From NCBI GenBank assembly GCA_964559835.1, contig CAZLJE010000055.1, positions 1-21,399 on the forward strand: a DNA stretch of 21,399 nucleotides, in the 5' to 3' direction. The notes beneath the pieces were generated by a model. That model was not told the DNA's origin, made no database searches, and was given only the letters and a program-made list of their open reading frames with translations. The DNA is from DAISJI01 sp964559835. Lineage in GTDB: Bacteria; Acidobacteriota; Terriglobia; Terriglobales; Acidobacteriaceae. Both the position numbers and the translations under genes were made by a program. This document shows positions 13,959 through 19,658 of this stretch, one piece after another (within the stretch, counting starts at the first letter, position 1; every line of letters starts with the position of its first letter).

Positions 13959-14237
13959 CTATTCTTCCCGGCGTCGGAGATCGCGTCGGACGTCGCGCTT
14001 GTCGCGGTTGATATCTCTCTGGATCTTCCGCGCATCGCGCATTTCTTTGTTTCCCTTCCTCGTCTTGCCGCGGCGGTAGGCCCTCCGCGCCTCCCGTACT
14101 TCCTTATCGCGCTTAATGCGGTCCTTCTGGATATCCCGCTGATCGTTGCGAATGTCTCTCGCGCTTTGTGCCCAGGCAGTGCTGCCCATGGCAAATGCCG
14201 CGCTTAGAAGCAATGTTGTCAGACGTTTGCAAATCAT
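13959..14237 (-). CDS. Secreted, highly charged repetitive helical protein (paralog 2)
   Basis: This 92-residue protein shares with its downstream neighbour a near-identical export signal plan (MICKRLTTLLLSAAFAMGSTAWAQS compares with MTYKRLASMMLCAALAAG) and a mature part of charged heptads (DIRNDQRDIQKDR, RDINRDKRDVRRDLRRREE). It is more arginine-rich and lacks the C-terminal histidines. A strong AAGGAGAGG ribosome binding site lies about 7 nt before the ATG. Each paralog has its own ribosome binding site, and a terminator separates them, so they are probably separate transcripts from an old tandem duplication. Function unknown. Confidence 0.75.
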   Translation of the reverse strand: MICKRLTTLLLSAAFAMGSTAWAQSARDIRNDQRDIQKDRIKRDKEVREARRAYRRGKTRKGNKEMRDARKIQRDINRDKRDVRRDLRRREE

Positions 14238-14435
14238 CGTGTGCCTCTCCTTAAAAGGGACCGCTACGAAACCCTAATGCACATGGTGTCTCCTTAGTCG
14301 GATTCCGTGTGCTGCGTTGGTGTTTGCCGAGATTGCAGAACTTTACCTCGGTGCGTCGGAAAGAACGCGCATTGTGGTGTTTTTGCCACAGACACAAAGA
14401 CCGTCAAGGCGTTTAATCTGTTCAACAGAAAGAAG

Positions 14436-15341
14436 TTGGCACACGAGCAGACAATTCGGTCCGCGGTAAGCTGTGAAGGAGTGGGGCTGCATTCCGGTGC
14501 ACCTGTCCGCATGCGGATCCTCCCCGCCCCCGCCGGTACAGGAATCGTCTTTCATCGCACGGACCTCGACGGATTCGAGATCGAAGCCACCGGACGAAAC
14601 GTAGCGAAGGTCAGTTACGCCACGTCGCTGATGAAAAAAGGCGTGCTGATCTCCACCACCGAGCACGTGCTATCTGCTTTCATCGGCATCGGTCTGGATA
14701 ACGCCGTCGTTGAGCTCGACAACCTGGAACTGCCCATCCTGGACGGCAGCGCCAAACCTTTCGTCGACATGGTGCTCAAGGCGGGACTCAAGCCGCAGCG
14801 GCGCAAACGGACGTACCTGCGGATCCGGCGCGAGATCGAATTGCGCGAAGGCGATAAGTTCATCGCCGTGTATCCGGCGCCCGGCTACTCGGCGGCGTAC
14901 TCCATCAATTTCCCCCATCCGCTGATCGGCAGCGAGACTTTTGAAGTCGAATTATCCGACGGCCAGTACCGCCGCGAGATCGCCGCCGCGCGCACCTTCG
15001 GCTTCCTTGAGCAGGAACGCGCGATGCGCAACATGGGCCTCATCCGCGGCGCGACGCAGGAGAACTGCATCGTGCTGACACGCGACGGCGTCGTCAACGG
15101 TCCGCTGCGCTATCGCGACGAGTTTGTCCGCCACAAGGTGCTCGACCTGATCGGCGACTTGGCGCTGCTTGGCAAGCGCATCATCGGCCGCGTGGTCGCC
15201 GACCGCGCCGGCCACGCCATGCACACCGCTCTGGTTTCGCGCCTGCTGCGGGACCGCACCTTGTGGGAAGAAACAACGGAAGAAACCGGCGGAGTCACTG
15301 CGTACGCGCCGCAGGCGGCGATCAGCGATACAGCGCCATAG
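14436..15341 (+). CDS. lpxC: UDP-3-O-acyl-N-acetylglucosamine deacetylase
   Basis: LpxC is the zinc-dependent deacetylase that commits to lipid A synthesis in Gram-negative bacteria. The product shows VSCEGVGLHSG near the N-terminus, the first zinc histidine in STTEHVLSAF (His77), LDGSAKPFVD, then the second and third ligands in VRHKVLDLIGDLALLG (His233, Asp237) and the active-site histidine in RAGHAMHTAL (His260). Length from TTG 14436 is 301 residues, the family norm. The start is uncertain: no ATG fits, and the frame is open to a GTG at 14307 whose extra 43 residues are cysteine-rich and unlike LpxC. No clear ribosome binding site precedes the TTG. The enzyme is cytoplasmic. It converges on the receiver-PilZ gene, and its terminator overlaps that gene's stop codon. 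Confidence 0.95.
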   Translation: MAHEQTIRSAVSCEGVGLHSGAPVRMRILPAPAGTGIVFHRTDLDGFEIEATGRNVAKVSYATSLMKKGVLISTTEHVLSAFIGIGLDNAVVELDNLELPILDGSAKPFVDMVLKAGLKPQRRKRTYLRIRREIELREGDKFIAVYPAPGYSAAYSINFPHPLIGSETFEVELSDGQYRREIAAARTFGFLEQERAMRNMGLIRGATQENCIVLTRDGVVNGPLRYRDEFVRHKVLDLIGDLALLGKRIIGRVVADRAGHAMHTALVSRLLRDRTLWEETTEETGGVTAYAPQAAISDTAP

Positions 15342-15358
15342 TCATCTGCTTGAGGGTC

Positions 15359-15386
15359 GCCGGGATCCCTCCCGGCTCTATTTTTC
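15359..15386 (+). terminator. Intrinsic terminator of lpxC, overlapping the end of the convergent gene
   Basis: GCCGGGA (15359-15365) pairs perfectly with TCCCGGC (15370-15376) around a TCCC loop and is followed by TCTATTTTTC. The T-run covers the last codons and the stop codon (15378-15380) of the minus-strand gene. Confidence 0.85.
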
Positions 15387-16112
15387 GCGGGCCGTCTTCT
15401 TCGGAGCGGAGTTCTTCTCGTCCGCCTCTGCTTTGAGGAAGAATTTCGTGACCTTCTCGCGCAGCGTATAGGGCATATTCTCGAAGCGAAGGCCCGCATT
15501 TCCCTGCTCGTCGGCCCACGCTATGGTAGCCACCACTTCGATCCAATCATGCGTGCCCGGCATGACGAATTTCATTCGCGTGGAGCGAAATTCGCTCGGC
15601 AATGTCGATTTCACTCTGAGCGCCATCCCGCCCTCGCTCAGGTTGACGCCCGTCGCAAGCACCTCGCGATGGCTGCTCTTGTCCTTGTCCTCGAAACGCA
15701 GAGTAACGGCCATGTCCACCGGGCGCCGGTAGTAACGCCGGCGTTCCTGGAGTATGAGGCCATGGACAGCCTTGAACGCGTGCCGGGCCTTGCTTTCGGT
15801 CAGCGGCTTTTCGAGCGCCAGATTCGCGCCGAGTTCGACGGCGCTCGTCGGCGTTGTAATGCCATTCACGATCGCAAAAACGGTAGAACTCTTATTGGAG
15901 GGAGTCAAGCGGACGCTGCACAGAACGGTGATGGCGTTGTGCACGTCGTCGCAATCGATGAGGACGGCGTCATACTTGCGGTTTTCCAGCGCCTCGGCTG
16001 CCTTGTCGGCGCCGGTGTGTACTTCGATGCCGACCTCCAGGTCCTCCAGAACCCGGCGCAGCACGCGGATGACCTGGTCATCGCGTGTGAGCAGAAGACA
16101 CTGGAGCTGCAT
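15378..16112 (-). CDS. Receiver-like domain fused to PilZ (c-di-GMP binding) domain
   Basis: The 244-residue protein begins with a CheY-like fold: acidic pair DD at residues 11-12, candidate phosphoacceptor Asp53 in YDAVLIDCDD, and the conserved lysine in ALEKPLTES (Lys102). From residue 121 follows a PilZ domain with both c-di-GMP contact motifs, RRYYRR (RxxxR, Arg126 and Arg130) and NLSEGG (residues 157-162, N-x-S-x-x-G), then DWIEVVATIAWAD and GNAGLRFENM. The C-terminus is a lysine/glutamate tail. It should join a phosphorylation or protein-contact input with c-di-GMP sensing, and typically such proteins act on motility, adhesion or exopolysaccharide. No kinase, cyclase or target gene is adjacent. 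It converges on lpxC and diverges from folK. Confidence 0.88.
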   Translation of the reverse strand: MQLQCLLLTRDDQVIRVLRRVLEDLEVGIEVHTGADKAAEALENRKYDAVLIDCDDVHNAITVLCSVRLTPSNKSSTVFAIVNGITTPTSAVELGANLALEKPLTESKARHAFKAVHGLILQERRRYYRRPVDMAVTLRFEDKDKSSHREVLATGVNLSEGGMALRVKSTLPSEFRSTRMKFVMPGTHDWIEVVATIAWADEQGNAGLRFENMPYTLREKVTKFFLKAEADEKNSAPKKTAREK

Positions 16113-16150
16113 CGCCGTATGCTAAACGATACGCGGTACTATGCGTAAAA

Positions 16151-16194
16151 CTTGCGCATGCACGCCGCCCGCGCCACACTAAAGTGTGCGCAAG
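16151..16194 (+). promoter_or_regulatory. Nested inverted repeats across the folK start codon
   Basis: CTTGCGCA (16151-16158) is matched by its exact complement TGCGCAAG (16187-16194), and inside lies the palindrome CACACT-AA-AGTGTG (16175-16188). Both right arms include the GTG start codon at 16186. It could be an operator in the divergent folK/PilZ promoter region or an RNA hairpin that covers the start; no ribosome binding site is visible here. Confidence 0.45.
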
Positions 16195-16677
16195 ACGGTC
16201 TACCTGTCTCTCGGATCGAACATCGGCGAGCGCGCCGGCCAACTTCGTCAGGGCATCGAACACCTGCGGTCGCTGGGAGAGGTGGCCGCCGTGTCTTCGT
16301 TCTACGAGACCGAACCGGTCGAATACACGCGCCAGCCGTGGTTCCTGAATTGTGCCGTCGCCCTGGAGACGGAAAAGCTGCCGAAACAACTACTCTCGGC
16401 GGTACTGCGCATCGAGCGCGAGATGGGACGCAAACGCACAATCGAGAAGGGCCCGCGCGCCATCGACATCGACATTCTGCTGTTCGGTTCCTCCATCATC
16501 GATACCCCGCAGCTCACGGTCCCGCACCCCGCCATGCACGAGCGCCGCTTCGTGCTGGAGCCGCTCGCGGAGATCGCCGCCGACGTTCGCCACCCTGTTC
16601 TCAGGAAAACCGTTCGGGAGTTGCGCGACGCGTTGCCCGCGGGACAAGTGGTGAAGAGAGTAACAAGTAATGAGTAA
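16186..16677 (+). CDS. folK: 2-amino-4-hydroxy-6-hydroxymethyldihydropteridine pyrophosphokinase (HPPK)
   Basis: FolK transfers pyrophosphate from ATP to 6-hydroxymethyl-7,8-dihydropterin, the step before dihydropteroate synthase in folate synthesis. The 163-residue product has the N-terminal YLSLGSNIGERAGQL, the substrate loop FYETEPVEY, PWFLNCAVAL, and the PROSITE-type signature EKGPRAIDIDILLFG with the two magnesium aspartates (Asp94, Asp96), followed by TVPHPAMHERRFVLEPL. The start is GTG 16186 and fits the conserved N-terminus. No Shine-Dalgarno is visible, so it may be leaderless or start-codon regulated (see the inverted repeats). The last five residues (VTSNE) and the TAA stop codon are encoded by a 7-bp repeat array. 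Other folate genes are not adjacent. Confidence 0.96.
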   Translation: MRKTVYLSLGSNIGERAGQLRQGIEHLRSLGEVAAVSSFYETEPVEYTRQPWFLNCAVALETEKLPKQLLSAVLRIEREMGRKRTIEKGPRAIDIDILLFGSSIIDTPQLTVPHPAMHERRFVLEPLAEIAADVRHPVLRKTVRELRDALPAGQVVKRVTSNE

Positions 16678-16753
16678 TAAGCAATAAGAACTGAGCGAGT
16701 GTCAGCGTTAGCGCTTGTTGTCAGTACTTATTACTTGTTACTTATTACTCGTT
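16660..16753. repeat. Opposed 7-bp arrays forming a large hairpin between convergent genes
   Basis: Five 7-mers of the form GNANNNA run from 16660 (GTAACAA, GTAATGA and so on) to 16694, beginning inside folK. A second array on the minus strand (complement of 16721-16753, words such as AATAAGT) lies 27 nt beyond the stop of the convergent gene. The arms 16662-16694 and 16721-16753 are complementary at 28 of 33 positions, with a 26-nt loop. The structure is AT-rich and could end transcription in both directions. Confidence 0.8.
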
Positions 16754-16779
16754 CACGCCGAAGCGGAATGTTGCGCGCT

Positions 16780-17430
16780 TCACGGAAGTACCGTCGACGT
16801 TACACCGATCACTGCGGCTATGTCGCTGGGGTCGTCCGTCCCGTTCTTGAACGACACTTCCTTCTCTTTCGCCGGCGCCAGGGGGTCTGTCATCTTCAAT
16901 TCCATCAGCTGGAACATCCGCTGGCCGTTGGGGAAGATGTACTCGTCGTATACGACGCCATGGAGAAGGTACGCATGCGATTTCCAGAAGATCAGCAGTG
17001 GGATGCCTTTCCTCAAGGGTGCGATCGCGTCGTCGGGGCTGGTGGGTGCGCCGGCAATGACGTGCGTCTCGAGTTGCACTTTGCTGCCGTCGTCGAGAAC
17101 ATACGTGCCGTTAATCGCGCGAGAGAGGCGATCGAGATCAGGAAGCGGATCGATGCACGCTTCCCCGCCGTTCGCCCGTTGTACCCAGAAATGCTGGTCG
17201 AGCGGCACTTTCTGCACGCGTAACATCGCTTCAATGGCGATTGCGACCGCATAGCTGGTGCACGGTTGTGACGCGGCGGGCAGCTTGATGTCCGCAATGT
17301 CCTCTGTCTTTGGAGGAAGTTTGACCAGCGGCGCGCCCTTCGGCTTGTCGTCGGCCGACAGCACGGTAACCACGATGAGCACAGCGATGGTGGTACGTCG
17401 CAGCATCCGACGCAGCTTAACCCAGACCAT
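16780..17430 (-). CDS. Secreted hypothetical protein, possibly papain-like/C39-like
   Basis: The 216-residue product has an N-terminal hydrophobic segment (about residues 13-25, RTTIAVLIVVTVLSA) after basic residues, fitting a signal peptide or anchor. The mature part contains SQPCTSYAVAIAIEAML, a cysteine at the head of a helix, later SHAYLLHGVVYDE, a histidine before a strand, and FQLMELKMTDP with an aspartate. The order Cys57, His152 or His157, Asp182 and the spacing are those of papain-fold peptidases such as C39-like proteins, but the usual glutamine six residues before the cysteine and the Cys-Gly are missing. I regard the assignment as a hypothesis. It starts 27 bp after ruvA on the same strand, so it is likely in the ruvA transcript. 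An alternative start lies at residue 9. Confidence 0.75.
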   Translation of the reverse strand: MVWVKLRRMLRRTTIAVLIVVTVLSADDKPKGAPLVKLPPKTEDIADIKLPAASQPCTSYAVAIAIEAMLRVQKVPLDQHFWVQRANGGEACIDPLPDLDRLSRAINGTYVLDDGSKVQLETHVIAGAPTSPDDAIAPLRKGIPLLIFWKSHAYLLHGVVYDEYIFPNGQRMFQLMELKMTDPLAPAKEKEVSFKNGTDDPSDIAAVIGVTSTVLP

Positions 17431-17457
17431 CGCGCGTGGGAATGGCGAAGGCGTTTC

Positions 17458-18042
17458 TTACTTCGATAACGCGCCTAGTGCGTCGCGGAAGAGTACGTCG
17501 AATTCCTGCTTACCGCCATTCTTCATAGCTGTAGTCAGTGCGCGCTCGGCGGCAGCGCGCTGGTATCCCAGGTTCAGGAGCGCGGAAATCACGTCCTCTT
17601 CCACCGGCGATACCGGCGGGGCGGCCGGAGTGGCGCCGAAGTGCTCGAGCTTATCGCGCAGCTCAAGTACCATGCGCTCAGCCGTCTTCTTGCCGATGCC
17701 GGGGATGCGCGTGAGACGGGCGACGTCATTGCCGCGGATTGCTCTTACCATCTCCGCCGCGGCCATGCCGCTCAGGATGGTGATGGCGAGCTTGGGCCCG
17801 ATGCCGCTGACCGAGATCAGTTTCTCGAACAATTGCTTCTCTTCCGGGCGCAGGAACCCGAACAGCGCGATCGCATCTTCACGGACATGCGTATGAATGT
17901 GGAGCGCGATCTCGGCTCCGGCGGCGGGCAGATCGGAAAAGGTCGGAACGCTGATGGTGACGTCGTACCCCACGCCCCCGGCTTCCACGATGGCTTGGTT
18001 GGGGTGCTTGGCGATGAGTCGTCCGCGAAGGTGAGCAATCAT
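17458..18042 (-). CDS. ruvA: Holliday junction branch migration protein RuvA
   Basis: RuvA binds four-way DNA junctions as a tetramer and loads the RuvB motor during recombination and repair. The 194-residue product has the N-terminal OB domain (MIAHLRGRLIAKHPNQAIVE, then GGVGYDVTISVPTF), two helix-hairpin-helix motifs (LISVSGIGPKLAITILSG and LTRIPGIGKKTAERMVLEL), a proline-rich linker near residue 140, and domain III (DVISALLNLGYQRAAAERAL), which contacts RuvB. Length is typical. ruvB and ruvC are not in the window. The start codon lies 6 bp from a 7-bp repeat array in the upstream gap, and no clear ribosome binding site is seen. The downstream secreted protein gene follows after 27 bp. Confidence 0.97.
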   Translation of the reverse strand: MIAHLRGRLIAKHPNQAIVEAGGVGYDVTISVPTFSDLPAAGAEIALHIHTHVREDAIALFGFLRPEEKQLFEKLISVSGIGPKLAITILSGMAAAEMVRAIRGNDVARLTRIPGIGKKTAERMVLELRDKLEHFGATPAAPPVSPVEEDVISALLNLGYQRAAAERALTTAMKNGGKQEFDVLFRDALGALSK

Positions 18043-18048
18043 TCAGGT

Positions 18049-18076
18049 GGCGCATGGCTCAGGGCGCATGGCTCAG
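18049..18076. repeat. 7-bp period array directly upstream of ruvA
   Basis: Four units alternate GGCGCAT and GGCTCAG twice, a perfect 14-bp duplication with an internal 7-bp period. It lies six bases upstream of the ruvA start codon (minus strand), so on the ruvA mRNA its complement would occupy the ribosome-binding region. Confidence 0.85.
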
Positions 18077-18186
18077 GGGTAACGTGGAACCAAATGTAAC
18101 ACGCGTCGAACGTGCGAAGCGAAAAGAGATTGGAGGCGCGCAAAGGCGCAAACAGAATCTAGTGTCGCACTGAGGGGGTAGCGTTC

Positions 18187-18200
18187 TGAGCCCTGAGCCC
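18187..18200 (-). repeat. 7-bp duplication after the stop of the gene at 18203-18940
   Basis: On the minus strand GGGCTCA occurs twice in tandem, 2 nt after the TAG stop codon. In the other register it is GGCTCAG, the same unit as in the array at 18049-18076, but on the opposite strand. The two arrays thus form an inverted pair around a 110-bp spacer that contains no gene. Confidence 0.75.
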
Positions 18201-18202
18201 TT

Positions 18203-18940
18203 CTACGGTCTGCGGCGGTAATACACGTTAAACTCGAATCCCGGGCTGGGTGGGAAGAGTTCGGAGACCAACCGCAGTCGCTCGGCGAGTGCGTTCGGCG
18301 CCAGCAGCGGATACTCGCGCTCGCGCAGGTCGTAATAATCCACGTCGATGAACGTGGAAAGCATGTAGATGGCGATTGCGTCGGAGAACGACGATTCCAG
18401 GTAATCGTTGCGCGCCCGTTCGGTGTCGCCAACGTTCGCCGTAGCGGCCTTACGGGTTTCAAACGCATCCAGGCTGGTCTCTCCGCGCACGCGGTCCTGT
18501 GCCTGGCGCCATGCCAACTCGGCAAATTGTTCTGATACCCCCGCCTTCTCGACGAACGCATGCGCCACGTTGATATAGAACTCGAAGGCAACGGAGAATT
18601 TGTCGTCCATGAGCCGCGTGGAGATGAAGACGCACTGCGCGTCGCCCAGCGTCAGGTTGCGATGACAGACGGCGCGGTCGCTGAGCGAGACGTCGTAGCG
18701 CTCGGCGATGACCACATCCTCGTCCTGCATCACCGTGAGGGGCACGAAGTAATAAGCCTTCTTCTGCAATGCCGCGGCGACGGCAACCGGTACGGCGGCG
18801 ACCATGCGCTCGAAATCCGATGGGCTCAGCGTGATCTCGCCCAGGTAGGCGTAGCAAACGCCGTTGGGAGCTTGGGAAACAGGGGCGCGACGGATCGCGT
18901 CGGCGGGCGCCAGCGTCAGGGCTTGGGTGGTTTCGGCCAT
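18203..18940 (-). CDS. Conserved-looking hypothetical protein upstream of ruvA
   Basis: A 245-residue soluble protein without signal peptide or membrane segment; I do not recognise the family. It is rich in aromatic residues and acidic pairs. Segments with the look of a folded core are VCYAYLGEITLSPSDFERMV, KKAYYFVPLTVMQDEDVVIA, FEFYINVAHAFVEKAGV and a C-terminal DVDYYDLREREYPLLAPNAL. The end (FEFNVYYRRRP) is basic. Codon use and GC content resemble the neighbours. The start follows a promoter so closely (TACAAT 7 nt before the ATG) that the mRNA is probably leaderless. The gene could be co-transcribed with ruvA across a 160-bp repeat-bearing gap, or separate from it. Confidence 0.72.
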   Translation of the reverse strand: MAETTQALTLAPADAIRRAPVSQAPNGVCYAYLGEITLSPSDFERMVAAVPVAVAAALQKKAYYFVPLTVMQDEDVVIAERYDVSLSDRAVCHRNLTLGDAQCVFISTRLMDDKFSVAFEFYINVAHAFVEKAGVSEQFAELAWRQAQDRVRGETSLDAFETRKAATANVGDTERARNDYLESSFSDAIAIYMLSTFIDVDYYDLREREYPLLAPNALAERLRLVSELFPPSPGFEFNVYYRRRP

Positions 18941-18947
18941 TCAGAAC

Positions 18948-18977
18948 ATTGTAGAGGTTTCAGGCTTCCGGTGTCAG
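18948..18977 (-). promoter_or_regulatory. Promoter of the 18203-18940 gene, leaderless
   Basis: Minus strand CTGACA (complement of 18972-18977) and TACAAT (complement of 18948-18953) are 18 bp apart; five of six positions match the -35 consensus. The -10 ends 7 nt before the ATG, and no Shine-Dalgarno is present, so the transcript should begin at or next to the start codon. Confidence 0.55.
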
Positions 18978-18983
18978 GCTTCC
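18956..18983. repeat. 7-bp period array in the divergent promoter region
   Basis: Four GG-initial units, GGTTTCA and GGTGTCA alternating with GGCTTCC, form a 14-bp imperfect duplication. Unlike the other arrays it lies between two start codons, and its third unit supplies the -35 hexamer of the minus-strand promoter. Confidence 0.8.
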
Positions 18984-19000
18984 TGCGGGCGGCATACAAT
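18971..19000 (+). promoter_or_regulatory. Promoter of the small membrane protein gene, leaderless
   Basis: TACAAT (18995-19000) lies 6 nt before the GTG start at 19007. GTGTCA (18971-18976), 18 bp upstream, matches four of six -35 positions and overlaps the -35 of the divergent promoter. No Shine-Dalgarno precedes the GTG. Confidence 0.45.
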
Positions 19001-19006
19001 GAAAAT

Positions 19007-19267
19007 GTGAAACTGGTACTGAAAAGCCTAGCCTCCGGCCTGTTAGGCGCGGCTTTGTTCTTCGCATTCTTCTCCATGTTGGCCGTCCCCCTGCTCGCCG
19101 CCTGGTCGCGCCTGCACGACGCCAATACACCGCTGCAGGCAGGCGACGTGGTGATTACTCCCATCGTCTTTTTGCGGCTGGTGGGGCTACCGTTGGCGGG
19201 TGCGGCTTTCGTGACGTGCTTCATCCTGGGCTGGCGGAGATTTGCACGCACGGAGCACTCTTCGTGA
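19007..19267 (+). CDS. Small two-TM membrane protein
   Basis: The 86-residue product (GTG start) has a hydrophobic segment at residues 8-30 (SGLLGAALFFAFFSMLAVPL), a short polar loop (WSRLHDANTPLQAGDVV) and a second segment at residues 50-75, ending in an arginine-rich tail. No family recognised. The start was placed by the N-terminal MKLVLKSLAS plan and by the promoter 6 nt upstream. The last four bases overlap the GTG start of the next gene, another small membrane protein, so the two are translationally coupled and probably function together. Confidence 0.62.
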   Translation: MKLVLKSLASGLLGAALFFAFFSMLAVPLLAAWSRLHDANTPLQAGDVVITPIVFLRLVGLPLAGAAFVTCFILGWRRFARTEHSS

Positions 19268-19554
19268 GTTCCGCGGCGGTTCCCAGGCGCCGGACGAATC
19301 CGGTGGTGGTGCTGATCCGCGTCATCGTCGTGACCGTCGCTTTCGGCATCCTGGGGGGCGGGGTTGGGGCGCTGATGGGGATCATCGGCGTCGCGATCAT
19401 CAACGCCGCCGGCGTGCCGACCGACATGTCCATGGCCTTATTTACAGGCGCAGTTCCAGGAGGCCTGATCGGGGCGGTGATCGGGTTCGTGGTGATCGTC
19501 AGGTCAGAGCGGCGGGCGATGCAAAATCGGATCTCCGCGGAACCGCAGCGATAA
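19264..19554 (+). CDS. Small two-TM glycine-rich membrane protein
   Basis: The 96-residue product begins with GTG 19264 in a GTGA overlap with the preceding stop codon; GGAG lies about 8 nt upstream. A basic N-terminus (PRRRTNP) precedes a long hydrophobic hairpin: residues 14-45 (VVLIRVIVVTVAFGILGGGV, then GALMGIIGVAII) and 58-80 (FTGAVPGGLIGAVIGFVVIV), with G-x-x-x-G spacing typical of tightly packed helices. The tail is charged. The ORF can be read from 19216, but that segment duplicates the end of the previous gene. Function unknown. It belongs to the same transcript as its upstream partner; thrS has a separate promoter. Confidence 0.68.
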   Translation: MSSAAVPRRRTNPVVVLIRVIVVTVAFGILGGGVGALMGIIGVAIINAAGVPTDMSMALFTGAVPGGLIGAVIGFVVIVRSERRAMQNRISAEPQR

Positions 19555-19574
19555 GTGCAGCAGGTTTTCTGGGC

Positions 19575-19603
19575 GTGACCACGATCCGTAGCGCCGCTAT
19601 AAT
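19575..19603 (+). promoter_or_regulatory. Sigma-70-type promoter of thrS
   Basis: GTGACC (19575-19580) and a perfect TATAAT (19598-19603) are spaced 17 bp apart. Transcription would begin near 19610 and give a thrS leader of about 120 nt. The leader holds the hairpin GACCC/GGGTC (19672-19676, 19681-19685) without a T-run; I see no T-box features. Confidence 0.62.
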
Positions 19604-19613
19604 TATAGATGGC

Positions 19614-19658
19614 ATGTATCTCCCTCGAACATCCCGCCGAACACGCGCTACAGTCTAG
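19614..19658 (+). CDS. Possible 14-residue leader peptide upstream of thrS
   Basis: ATG 19614 lies about 4 nt from the predicted transcription start and opens a 14-codon ORF (MYLPRTSRRTRATV). Three of the 14 codons are threonine, all written ACA, which should be a minor codon in a genome with this GC content. Position before threonyl-tRNA synthetase suggests a threonine-sensing leader, but no antiterminator/terminator pair is evident and there is no ribosome binding site. It may equally be chance. Confidence 0.25.
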   Translation: MYLPRTSRRTRATV

